A DNA stretch of 64,000 bases from Mycobacterium sp. ST-F2. GTDB lineage: Bacteria; Actinomycetota; Actinomycetes; Mycobacteriales; Mycobacteriaceae. The position numbers and the translations under genes were made by a program. Shown in pieces: positions 46,101 to 53,217 of the stretch; positions within the stretch are counted from its first letter, which is position 1, and each line of letters opens with the position of its first letter. The stretch spans positions 62,001-126,000 of the forward strand of contig NZ_JMHT01000006.1 of assembly GCF_001905655.1 (NCBI RefSeq), written 5' to 3'. The notes beneath the pieces are model-generated. The model saw nothing but the letters and a program-made list of their open reading frames with translations. It did not search any database and had not been told where the DNA came from.

Positions 46101-49100
46101 TCAAGATCACCGAGTTTCGTACGGTGCCCGGTCTGGATCTCGTGTGCGATGACGGCGTCACGCTGCGCCTGACTCAGGTTGTTCCAGTGATCGCGAACCT
46201 GTTGTGCTGCTTCGTGAACGTCATGCGTCTGGCCGTTGTCGGCATCGGTCCTGAGATTGGCCAGGACGTCGATGATCTGGCCGACCTCATGCGAATAATG
46301 TTGCGCCGCCGCGTCATTCTGTTGCGCGCGGTGCTCATTGTGGTCACTGGCGTCACGTGGCGGGTCATCAGGCGAATCATGAGGCGCGCCAATACGATCG
46401 GAGCCGTCTGACGATCCCGCTAGACTGTGGTCTCGGCCGTTTCCGGCCAGACTCCTTGATTCTGACGACTCAGCGATTCCGCGCGCGCCATCGCCCGTCT
46501 CGTCAGTCGTCCGGGCGGTTGAACGTGAAACGTCTGCTTGTTGATGGTCATCGGAAAGCGTTGGTTCGGTTCGGGAGGATCGGTCAGCGACTCCACTGTC
46601 ATCTGATACTCGACCGTCGCGTCGTCCTCCAGAGTCTTGTCCATCGTGATTCTCCACCGATGCGGGTAGATCGGTTCGCCCGCCTTGTTGCGCCCCGTCC
46701 GCTTGCCCTCTGAATGCATCTCGGCCACCATCGGCACCGGCAGGCTCGGATACACGTACACGTTCCCCGTCTGCGAGTCGATCACCAACCGCGCCATCCC
46801 GACCGTTGCTCCCGAACTCACCTGCTGCGGGGTCGGCACCTTCGTACATACCCATCCGTGCTCGAACGGGTACACGCGAAACGTCTCCGTCGGTGACATT
46901 TCTGCCAGGTAGGCCAGAGCTTGTTCCCTGGTTTCCAGTTCCGGCATTGTGCACTCCTTGTGGCGGGTCGATGGGCGTGAAATGCAGATAGGTGGAGGCT
47001 CCAACCATCCACGCCGGAGGATGGTCAGATGTCAAGCCTTGCTGCGGATCCCACCAAACGGGAGTGTTGGCTCCCTCGGGATAGACGATGACCGTGGCAT
47101 GTGAGCCATCGTTGACGGGGGTGCCGTCTTGGTTGTACAGGAATGCCCCGGTCGCCTCGTCAGTTCCGTGCCAACCGTTCACTACGAGTGCCGCGGATCC
47201 GGGTCCGAGACCTGCCACGTACTCGTGCAGCGCCGCGAACTGGCGTGCCATTGCATCGTTGATGGACTGGTTGGGAGTCGGATCACTGGGGAACTGCGCT
47301 GACCTCACCTCACTCGGGAATTCCAGAAGTCCACCGCCGAGCCAATTCTCGGCTCTCTGCAATCCACCTTGTTCGCCGGTGACATCGTCGATAACCCCAG
47401 GTGCCACCTCGTCGGGGAATCGCGGTGCCGACACGGTCGGGTCGCCGATAAACGACGACAGCGCCGACAGCGAGCAGTCCAGGCAGTTGTTCCGTCGACC
47501 GTCGACTTCTGTGCCACCGTCGTTGATGAGGTCCCCGTATGCGTTCGTACGCGGGTCAGCGTGTACCGCGTACGAACCGTCGGGATTGCGCAGTGCATTT
47601 TCCACCGCAGTCTGATGCGCCGGGTCTTCGACATTGGTCAGCTCACCAGGGCCGAAAATGCGTGCGTCCGATGGGTTTCCAACAGGACCATGCGTGGCCG
47701 GCCCATCGGGTGTCGAACCGGCATCTGACGGACCGCCGTGCTGATTGTCCGGGCCGTTACCGGGCGTAGCTCCAGGCCGATCTGTCCGCGAAACACCTTG
47801 CGCCTCAGACGTCGTCACCCGAGGTTGCGCTGGTCCAGCCTGACCGGTCGCGCCACGTGAGGGGGTGGAATCACCACCTGCTGTGGGCAGGACCGGAGCC
47901 ACCGCGACGGGCGGGATAGTGCTATCGGCCGTAGGATCATGCTGCTGGCCGGTTTCGGATGTCGTGGCCGCCGCGTCCGATACGCGGGCGGCCGGCGCTC
48001 CGGCTGGCTTGGTTTGCGAGGCCGCAGTTGAGGTGCCCGACAACGACGGGCGTGCACTGCTCGTAGGCGTGGTGGTGGTTGGCGTCGTTGGGCCCGGCGT
48101 GGTCGACGACGACGTTGACGTCGATGTAGACGCAGCCGGGGTGCCGGTCGGTGCGGAACTCGTCGCGGCCGGCGTCGACATCGACGAACTCGCTCCTGCC
48201 GCACTTGGCGTCGATGACACCGCTTGCGGAGTCGAATGTTCCTGTGTTGTTGAGTGTTCCGTAGCGGCCGGCGCATGTGTGGCCGTATCGGAATGTGGTG
48301 CCGCTGGATCGTGCGTATTGCCCGATTGCCTGGTATCGCCGGAGTGCTGGCCGTTGTCATGCGGCTGCTGCGCGGTATCGGTCTGGGTGTGATTGCTCTG
48401 GCTCGAATGATCCTGCGGCCCAACGGGATCGGATTTGCCGTCACTGCGGGACCCACCACCATCGGGCCCATCGGCAGCATGAGCGGAGTCCGACGGCCCC
48501 GACGGACCACCATCGCCACCGCTATGGGTCGGCCCGGAATCCTGCGCTCCGCTGTCACCGGGGCCGGCCGGTGCCGACGACGCGGCGGTATGCGAGGACG
48601 GGTCCGACGAACTGGTGGCATGCGGCGACCCGGCCGTACCATCCTGCGCTCCGGAAACACCCGCGTGACTGTCCGGCCCGGATTCAGAATTGGAAGTCGT
48701 TGTATTACTTGATGTTTGACTACTGCCGTTGTGTGACTGCTGACCGTTACTCGTCGAGCCGCCGGCGTCATAGCTCGAACTGCCATTGCGGCTCGGCGCC
48801 GCCCCGTTGCTGTCGGGTCCACCAGCGTCCGGCCGCGCTCCGGTGTCGGTGGTCCCGCCGTGGCCCTTACCGCCGTGTACACCTCCGGTCGCTGCGCTGC
48901 TGGCCGCACCACCGAAGATCGACAGCGCATCCAACTGGCCACCCGTGGCCAGGGTGCCCGCGACGTTGCCGGCCACCCCCGCGGTATACCCACTGATCGC
49001 GCCCTTGGTGATACCCGATGCCATGGAATTGGCATCCCCAAGCAGGCGCGAGGTCCCGGTGTGCACCGGCGCCGCGGCCGCACCACCAACCGCCGACGAA

Positions 49101-49765
49101 ATCCCGACATTGCGGGCCTGGTCCCAGTCGATCCCATCACGATTGCCCTGGGCCACCTGGTAGCCCTGAATGGCCAGCTCCTGACCCAGACCGACCACCG
49201 TCTCCTGCAGGGCTTCCTTGCCCATCTCCCGCAACAACCGGCGCACCGCCGTCTTCGTCAACGCCTGACTCAGCTTGCTGACCAGCTGGCGCAGCAGCAT
49301 CGCCACCAACTGACGCACCGTCATGATGGTCGCGGCCTCGGTAACCGGAATCAGAGCCGTTGACGCACCGAAGGTTTCCGGAGCAGCGGCCAGTGCCCAG
49401 GCGATCTCCGCGGCAGCGATCGCCAACGAGGTCAAAATCTGCAGCTTGGTGTACTCGATCTCGGTGCCGGCACCGCCGGCCAGTTCACCCAACGCCGACA
49501 TCGCCTCGGCGAGTTTGTCGACCGAATAATCCCCGTCGAACAACATGGCGAACTGTTGCTCGGCGGCGTCGGCGGTCTCGCCCATCAGCACCGACATGGT
49601 TTCCGAGCGCACCCGATTCAAATCGGGGACAAGATCACTCAGATCGCCGGCGGCATCACGCCAACAATCGGCGATGCGCCGCATCGCGTCCTCATCACCT
49701 TGCGGCCACTCCGACCCGGTGAGATAAGAAACCCACTGCAGATAACCGGGGATGTTGATCGTCAC
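43193..49765 (-). CDS. Giant CpnT-like multidomain T7SS effector with Ntox15 DNase tip
   Basis: The protein has 2190 residues. Residues 1-300 are a helical WXG100-type/channel-like N-terminus (IPGYLQWVSYLTGSEWPQGD). Residues 300-700 are a Ser/Thr/His-rich linker. A Tox-PL-like papain fold (about 720-925) has C761 in NNCLDCSLSAL, H889 in GSHATVIVY and WWDPQQG. An out-of-frame immunity gene overlaps the linker at 940-1115. A DUF1023-type alpha/beta hydrolase (about 1150-1550) has the nucleophile GHSYGS (S1446). A second Cys/His domain has C1668 (NNCVPEA) and H1747 (GSHTYAVEP). The last 160 residues are Ntox15: YERQIGRQIDGLNDMTANEL, AALHEPDLVAGG with the HxxD pair H2121/D2124, and NSSIGSQWRHRV. 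It is expected to be secreted with the WXG100 protein upstream and to cut DNA. Confidence 0.85.
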   Translation of the reverse strand: MTINIPGYLQWVSYLTGSEWPQGDEDAMRRIADCWRDAAGDLSDLVPDLNRVRSETMSVLMGETADAAEQQFAMLFDGDYSVDKLAEAMSALGELAGGAGTEIEYTKLQILTSLAIAAAEIAWALAAAPETFGASTALIPVTEAATIMTVRQLVAMLLRQLVSKLSQALTKTAVRRLLREMGKEALQETVVGLGQELAIQGYQVAQGNRDGIDWDQARNVGISSAVGGAAAAPVHTGTSRLLGDANSMASGITKGAISGYTAGVAGNVAGTLATGGQLDALSIFGGAASSAATGGVHGGKGHGGTTDTGARPDAGGPDSNGAAPSRNGSSSYDAGGSTSNGQQSHNGSSQTSSNTTTSNSESGPDSHAGVSGAQDGTAGSPHATSSSDPSSHTAASSAPAGPGDSGAQDSGPTHSGGDGGPSGPSDSAHAADGPDGGGSRSDGKSDPVGPQDHSSQSNHTQTDTAQQPHDNGQHSGDTRQSGNTHDPAAPHSDTATHAPAATEHSTTQEHSTPQAVSSTPSAAGASSSMSTPAATSSAPTGTPAASTSTSTSSSTTPGPTTPTTTTPTSSARPSLSGTSTAASQTKPAGAPAARVSDAAATTSETGQQHDPTADSTIPPVAVAPVLPTAGGDSTPSRGATGQAGPAQPRVTTSEAQGVSRTDRPGATPGNGPDNQHGGPSDAGSTPDGPATHGPVGNPSDARIFGPGELTNVEDPAHQTAVENALRNPDGSYAVHADPRTNAYGDLINDGGTEVDGRRNNCLDCSLSALSSFIGDPTVSAPRFPDEVAPGVIDDVTGEQGGLQRAENWLGGGLLEFPSEVRSAQFPSDPTPNQSINDAMARQFAALHEYVAGLGPGSAALVVNGWHGTDEATGAFLYNQDGTPVNDGSHATVIVYPEGANTPVWWDPQQGLTSDHPPAWMVGASTYLHFTPIDPPQGVHNAGTGNQGTSSGLPGRNVTDGDVSRVPVRARMGMYEGADPAAGEFGSNGRDGAVGDRLADGERVRVSEPAGADGGRDAFRGQADGAQQGGRTDLPASVENHDGQDSGGRRDGRVSDDSGVADRSSRTEPTLSDDHQQADVSRSTARTTDETGDGARGIAESSESRSLAGNGRDHSLAGSSDGSDRIGAPHDSPDDPPRDASDHNEHRAQQNDAAAQHYSHEVGQIIDVLANLRTDADNGQTHDVHEAAQQVRDHWNNLSQAQRDAVIAHEIQTGHRTKLGDLDGLPAEVRDKLNRHNLVEDMAAGHPDGETDIRRLAQQMQDHLADPAENVRPAPIGSDQLKPSRLKRLASLFSGDAETRSRTRNADAAWDAVYGYPENGKPRQLYTYDPMAFNGDGRIAVVVGNLDTAAAVAVHIPGITTTIRSAELNVNNAENHYLRAQYEQRDVETAVVSWIGYDAPSGNVVKLGRETATQAFAEAGGHRLAHDVAGIVGSRTESPDVHLFGHSYGSTTTAHAGVDGRLADYVSTVTLLGSPGAGPLTHASDFGIGADNVYVASASRDVVTWTGSHYGGVPNRGAAFLQNFSAQTFVAALNHFGPLTNVAMGVSDLAHRAFTRMSGIGQGIDPALRDFGANRLTAQYRSPEHLGGINPHTRYFATEQIGSDGDPVLLRDGPHAPVTESLDNFSHILTGNADSLSFEADHRGPEHIFGDPARTRAVEPVPGYPANNCVPEAIEGFRNRHPDTTVTDVETDHGNRGVPRSDYEQALGSGLRDATLDDILAATQNGESVVVVDTYHAEGLPAGHPGSHTYAVEPNPDDPENPHVYEGNERTPRPWPPAGIDRASHTQIATFHPDGTPTHPLTENQAHPRDGDDQRIAGDHTDPTELPAHHRDADYSADHISNLLDLPAYHPGSLSDIEVRSVYLNGEQRMAALDESLRNQGVDAEARARTMFEARNELRSWARELMSDRDGADRLTRENPNHSWDDIVAKYRERGLDGDDLYHTIAERSMASRPSVNQQLGLDPDRPPPLPPMRDAPDPRIGAAHPHAEPAAAHPDTTHAGDAADPQDRPQHSEEHHVDFKEGTTPTTQDKSAEYERQIGRQIDGLNDMTANELIHNMDHVEREGTAQSEARTQYREALLEDEIENAFEMLDADPDALGDLTPAEYAANVVDETMALLAALHEPDLVAGGDDVISNGSDGRPSMGDRHVNSSIGSQWRHRVEALRAYAQTMIDDGHGDERLNVTWSLSQRT
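46420..46947 (-). CDS. Putative immunity protein encoded inside the effector gene in another frame
   Basis: The 175-residue frame runs on the same strand as the effector but in a different phase. It has an excellent RBS (AAGGAG, 6 bp before the ATG at 46947), placed exactly where the Tox-PL domain ends. The protein looks real: LETREQALAYLAEMSPTETF, VYPFEHGWVCTKVPT, GMARLVIDSQTGNVYVYPSL, then EPIYPHRWRITMD. The pattern GW...VID..TG.V..YPSLP resembles Imm35/YrhB-type immunity proteins, which often follow papain-like toxins. In the effector frame the same DNA gives a featureless Gly/Asp/Arg/Ser-rich stretch. Either the effector stops being translated here in practice, or this is a true nested gene. 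Confidence 0.72.
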   Translation of the reverse strand: MPELETREQALAYLAEMSPTETFRVYPFEHGWVCTKVPTPQQVSSGATVGMARLVIDSQTGNVYVYPSLPVPMVAEMHSEGKRTGRNKAGEPIYPHRWRITMDKTLEDDATVEYQMTVESLTDPPEPNQRFPMTINKQTFHVQPPGRLTRRAMARAESLSRQNQGVWPETAETTV

Positions 49766-49806
49766 GCAAGATCCCCGAGCCCGTTATCGATCACATCGAC
49801 GGGGAG

Positions 49807-50109
49807 CTACGCCTGGTCCTGAGATTCCAGAGTATCGGCCGCGGTGCGCAGACCTTCTGAATAGTCATCGAGCAGGCCGGTTTTGGCGTCAATCGAGCCA
49901 TCGACCCACTCGAGCTGAGCGAGATACCCACTGCCGCCGTCAGCGAACTGGCTACCGATCTTGTCATCACCCCACGCCGCCCCCTCACCGGAGAGCTTGC
50001 CGTGCAGCGACGAGAGAACGCCTTTCATCCGCGAACTGACGTCCGCCAGATGATCCGAAGTCGACCGCAACCCTTCCGGTGTCACGCCCAGTGGTTGGCT
50101 CATCGTCAT
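49807..50109 (-). CDS. WXG100-type secreted protein of the effector operon
   Basis: The protein has 100 residues. Helix-turn-helix with the WxG turn in GAAWGDDKIGSQFADGGSGY and the opening LGVTPEGLRSTSDHLADVSS fit the EsxE/EsxF or EspC-like class. It overlaps the YbaB-like gene by ATGA and ends 41 bp before the giant effector. In M. tuberculosis the CpnT toxin is preceded by two such proteins (EsxF, EsxE), which form its export complex. It should pair with the effector's N-terminus. Confidence 0.85.
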   Translation of the reverse strand: MTMSQPLGVTPEGLRSTSDHLADVSSRMKGVLSSLHGKLSGEGAAWGDDKIGSQFADGGSGYLAQLEWVDGSIDAKTGLLDDYSEGLRTAADTLESQDQA

Positions 50110-50582
50110 CCCCTCACAGTCGGGTTGTAGGACGTGTGGTCATCCCAGCCGTCGTCCGGGGAAGGCGAGGGCGCCTTCACATCGGGGTCCGGAAGCTTCA
50201 TCGTGACATCGTTCATCAGCTCCCGGAAGTCGGGAGCGCCGTCCACGATGTCGGACAGCGAGGGGAACTTCTTACGCCGCTCGTTCAGCGGCACCAGCAG
50301 CTCGGCCGAACGCCGCCCCACTTCCTGGGCCGCCGCCTGCGCAGCCTGGGTGACGTAACCGCCGAGGTCAGCGAAGTCGAATTCGTCCAGGTAGGCCTCG
50401 TCGATCACTGTCCGGGTGATCAGCCCCTGGGCATTCACCGTGACCTCGACAGTCCCGTCAGCCACCGCGGCGTGCGCGGTGAGTGCGGCGCGCTTCTTCT
50501 GCATGACCGCCAGGTCAGCCATCTGCTCCTGGGCGAGCGCCAGCACCTCAGCCAGCTCATGCCGAGCCGCGTCGTTGCTCAC
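50106..50582 (-). CDS. YbaB/EbfC-like protein heading the effector operon
   Basis: The protein has 158 residues from a GTG behind GGGGAGGGG. The N-terminal coiled helix ARHELAEVLALAQEQMADL and the beta segment GTVEVTVNAQGLITRTVIDE are the YbaB/EbfC fold, shared with EspL. The C-terminal 60 residues are a Pro/Asp-rich tail of its own. It is translationally coupled to the WXG100 gene. It is probably a cytosolic chaperone-like or regulatory factor for the effector, by analogy with EspL and ESX-1 substrates; DNA binding is also possible. Confidence 0.75.
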   Translation of the reverse strand: MSNDAARHELAEVLALAQEQMADLAVMQKKRAALTAHAAVADGTVEVTVNAQGLITRTVIDEAYLDEFDFADLGGYVTQAAQAAAQEVGRRSAELLVPLNERRKKFPSLSDIVDGAPDFRELMNDVTMKLPDPDVKAPSPSPDDGWDDHTSYNPTVRG

Positions 50583-50735
50583 CAGGTACCCCTCCCCGGA
50601 TACGCACCGCAACCCCCTGTGGCACGGCGCACCGTCGATTCTGGCAGAACGCCGGATGAGCCGCCACCGTCAATAACCGAATCCCGCGCTTGCAGTACCC
50701 GCTTGATCCGAGGTTGCCATTGATCCGTTGAGGCT

Positions 50736-51209
50736 TCACCACGGCTCGGGAACCGCTATGTCGCACACACGCAGTGCGCCATTCGCAGGAGACAGCGAGA
50801 ACACTCGGCCACCGTATCCGGCGCCCGGAGAGCGAAAGAACACCGGCAACTTCCACGTATCACCATCACGCTCAAACGAACCCGTCGTGACTGCGTCGAT
50901 ATGGGTGAGCGATGGGTCCGGTTCTTCACTGCTGAACGGAATCGACATCTTCCGCGCCGGACGCTCGCACGAAAGTGCCTGCAGATTGGGCACATTCCGG
51001 GCGTTTAACGCGCCGATCCAGGCTCGTACGGTGCTTTCCGCCGCGTCACGTGCTTGCTGATCGCTCATCGATGAACTCATCGACATTGGCCGTACGGTTG
51101 GGTGCGGGCGCAGCATCCACCACAAGGATCCAGACAGCAGCGCAACCGACACCGCCGCAACAACCACCCAAATCGTAAGTGGAACACGTGAACTCAGTCG
51201 ATTAGCCAC
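50736..51209 (-). CDS. Membrane-anchored NTF2-like protein A
   Basis: The protein has 157 residues. A short cytosolic N-terminus and one membrane helix (LTIWVVVAAVSVALLSGSLW) lead to an extracytoplasmic domain of about 110 residues with the NTF2/SnoaL-like opening QQARDAAESTVRAWIGALNA and two cysteines that may bridge (LSCERPA, RVCDIAV). It ends in PVFFRSPGAGYGGRVFSL. It follows the next gene on the minus strand with a 1-bp gap. Both have the same layout and probably came from duplication. Function unknown. Confidence 0.65.
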   Translation of the reverse strand: MANRLSSRVPLTIWVVVAAVSVALLSGSLWWMLRPHPTVRPMSMSSSMSDQQARDAAESTVRAWIGALNARNVPNLQALSCERPARKMSIPFSSEEPDPSLTHIDAVTTGSFERDGDTWKLPVFFRSPGAGYGGRVFSLSPANGALRVCDIAVPEPW

Positions 51210-51210
51210 A

Positions 51211-52005
51211 CTAGCCCCCGCACAGTTTCAGCTGACCGTTCTCACGTGTGAAAACGAAAGTCCAGATGAAGTAGCCCTCTTTGCGGCTCTCGATCTGCTG
51301 CGCCGCCGCAGCCGAAAGCGCGTGCCCGGTGTAGTACACCTTGATCTGCGCGGTCCCGCCGTTGTCTACGAAATCGGTGAAACCTTCGATGCGAACCTTC
51401 GCGTCGCGGAATGAACCCGACTCGGCATTCGCCAGTTCCAGGGCAACTATCCCGTTCGGCGCCGAGCACACGAGCTGCCGCAGAAAGGCCGGATCGGCAC
51501 TCTTTTCGTTGTCGTACCATCCGCGGACCAGTTGTTCAGCCTCAGCCTGAGCATCCGACACCGGCGGCGCAACCTCGACAGGAATCTGCGGCGGGGAACG
51601 GAACACGGCCACCAATGAGATAACTGCGGCGGCCGTGAGGCAGACCGCCGAAAACGCGATCAGCAGCGCACGCGCACGCTGCGGCGGCTTGCGGGAGTCA
51701 AGGTCAAGCACAGCGGGCACACCGGGATCGATATCGATTCTGAGTCGTGCCCACGGCTCAGAAGGCGGGCGAAAACCACGGACCAGTGCGGTGGCGCGGT
51801 CAGGGATCTGCAGCCAATGTGAACCCTGCGCCGTAACGGCAAACGCCTCGCCGCGGCCCGAGGGGTCGATTTCGGCCCGAATGTGAATCCAGGCCGGTGG
51901 AGCCAACGGAATGAGCTCAGCAGACAGGGCATCGGCGAACACTCGAGCATCGGGTGAATCGGCCCCCACGTGCGTCGCACCAGGTGTCGAGCGGTCGTCA
52001 GGCAT
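51211..52005 (-). CDS. Membrane-anchored NTF2-like protein B with cytosolic N-terminal domain
   Basis: The ATG at 52005 gives 264 residues. The first 120 are a cytosolic alpha/beta domain (WIHIRAEIDPSGRGEAFAVT, ALVRGFRPPSEPWARLRIDI). One membrane helix follows (ALLIAFSAVCLTAAAVISLV). The extracytoplasmic part resembles that of the next gene (AEQLVRGWYDNEKSADPAFL, RQLVCSAPNGI, late GQLKLCGG), with the same two cysteines. Function is unknown. Position between two toxin/ESX blocks suggests an envelope accessory role. Confidence 0.65.
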   Translation of the reverse strand: MPDDRSTPGATHVGADSPDARVFADALSAELIPLAPPAWIHIRAEIDPSGRGEAFAVTAQGSHWLQIPDRATALVRGFRPPSEPWARLRIDIDPGVPAVLDLDSRKPPQRARALLIAFSAVCLTAAAVISLVAVFRSPPQIPVEVAPPVSDAQAEAEQLVRGWYDNEKSADPAFLRQLVCSAPNGIVALELANAESGSFRDAKVRIEGFTDFVDNGGTAQIKVYYTGHALSAAAAQQIESRKEGYFIWTFVFTRENGQLKLCGG

Positions 52006-52174
52006 CGAATCAATGTCTACCCCAAGTCCGAATGAACCGCCAGCACCCCGCTTTACGCGCAATTGCCCATGACACCGGTCCTTGCTCCTGCAGCGCGGCA
52101 TGTTGATTAGGCTTGAAGCGTGAGCAGAACAAGCGACTGGGATGCTCCCTTCCACGCAGGCAGGACGGTAGCCC

Positions 52175-53173
52175 TTGACTGATTCATACCTATCAGCGGT
52201 CTCAGTCCAATTGCCGCCTGCCGTAACGGTATTCGAAGATGTCGCTTCGGCACCTGAATGGCGCGCGGTCAGCCAATACCCCGGCGGGACGCCTGTCGAG
52301 ATGGCGGTCGAGGTCGGTATTCCCGCAGTCAATCGCAGCGGTATCGACAGTGCACAGTTCGATTGGCTGATACACACCGGCAGCGGCTATCAGGGAGCAC
52401 GTTCTTGGCCGGTCCATCACGCCGTACAAGCAGCTGTCCTGGGCTCGAATGGCAACGCGATCGAGGTCCGGCAGTTCTGCGCGGGCGGCCTGACGTCGTG
52501 GACACTCGCTGATTCGATGCGCCGTCCCGACCGTGCCGTCGTATGCACGGCCGCCGACAACTGGTCCTGGACAGACCGATTCGCACTCTCACGCCACGAT
52601 GCCGGCGAACCCTTCGCTGATGTGGCGAGCGCCGCGGTAATCGGCCCGAGCGGGTTCGCCCAGATTCTCAGCACCGGGAATGCCAGCTGCCCTGACCATG
52701 CAGATGCCTGGCGCTCCGATGATCAGTTCTGGGAGCACATGACCCAGAAGGGTTTTCGCGACGCATACGTGAACGCAATAGGATCGCGCGCACCATCGAC
52801 CATGCGCGCATCGACGAGAATGATTGCCACGGCGCTGCGTTTGGCCCTGGCCGACGCTGGCCTTGATCCGGCAGATGTCACCTGTTTCGTGCCACCCAGC
52901 TCGCGCACCGGCGAACCGTACCGGCTGCTCGCATCACGCATGGGCCTGCCGTGGATGGACGAGCTCTACCAATTCCATCTGGATCACGGATATCTCAGTG
53001 TGTCAGCACAAGCTGCGGGCCTCGGCCACCTGGCTCGGTTGGGGCTCCTCGACGACGGCGCGACCGTCCTGCTCGTCGCAACCGAATACAACCTGAGCGC
53101 TACCGCTGTTGTCGTACGTATCGTCCGCCGCCCGGAGCTCTCCATCGAAGACCGCGTGGTCACGGTGCACTGA
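52175..53173 (+). CDS. FabH-like thiolase-fold protein (KAS III-like)
   Basis: The protein has 332 residues from TTG. The thiolase fold is recognisable, with the KAS III nucleophile position in IEVRQFCAGGLTSWTLAD (Cys near 103). STRMIATALRLALADAGLDP is also present, as is the late glycine-rich segment LDHGYLSVSAQAAGLGHLAR where the family's Asn/Gly segment falls. The usual catalytic His/Asn pair is not evident: the stretch reads VPPSSRTGEPYR and DHGYLS. Such a protein could condense acyl chains or have lost activity. Its placement inside a T7SS island is unusual. Confidence 0.7.
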   Translation: MTDSYLSAVSVQLPPAVTVFEDVASAPEWRAVSQYPGGTPVEMAVEVGIPAVNRSGIDSAQFDWLIHTGSGYQGARSWPVHHAVQAAVLGSNGNAIEVRQFCAGGLTSWTLADSMRRPDRAVVCTAADNWSWTDRFALSRHDAGEPFADVASAAVIGPSGFAQILSTGNASCPDHADAWRSDDQFWEHMTQKGFRDAYVNAIGSRAPSTMRASTRMIATALRLALADAGLDPADVTCFVPPSSRTGEPYRLLASRMGLPWMDELYQFHLDHGYLSVSAQAAGLGHLARLGLLDDGATVLLVATEYNLSATAVVVRIVRRPELSIEDRVVTVH

Positions 53174-53217
53174 GCACATGTCCAGGCGACCTCAAGAGGC
53201 TTGGCTAGGCTGAACCT

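Noticed and set aside
47815..49140. 441-codon second-frame ORF within the effector linker
   Set aside because: Arg/Pro-rich shadow of the Ser/Thr-rich linker with no RBS. Unlike the nested 46420-46947 ORF, it shows no folded-protein pattern.
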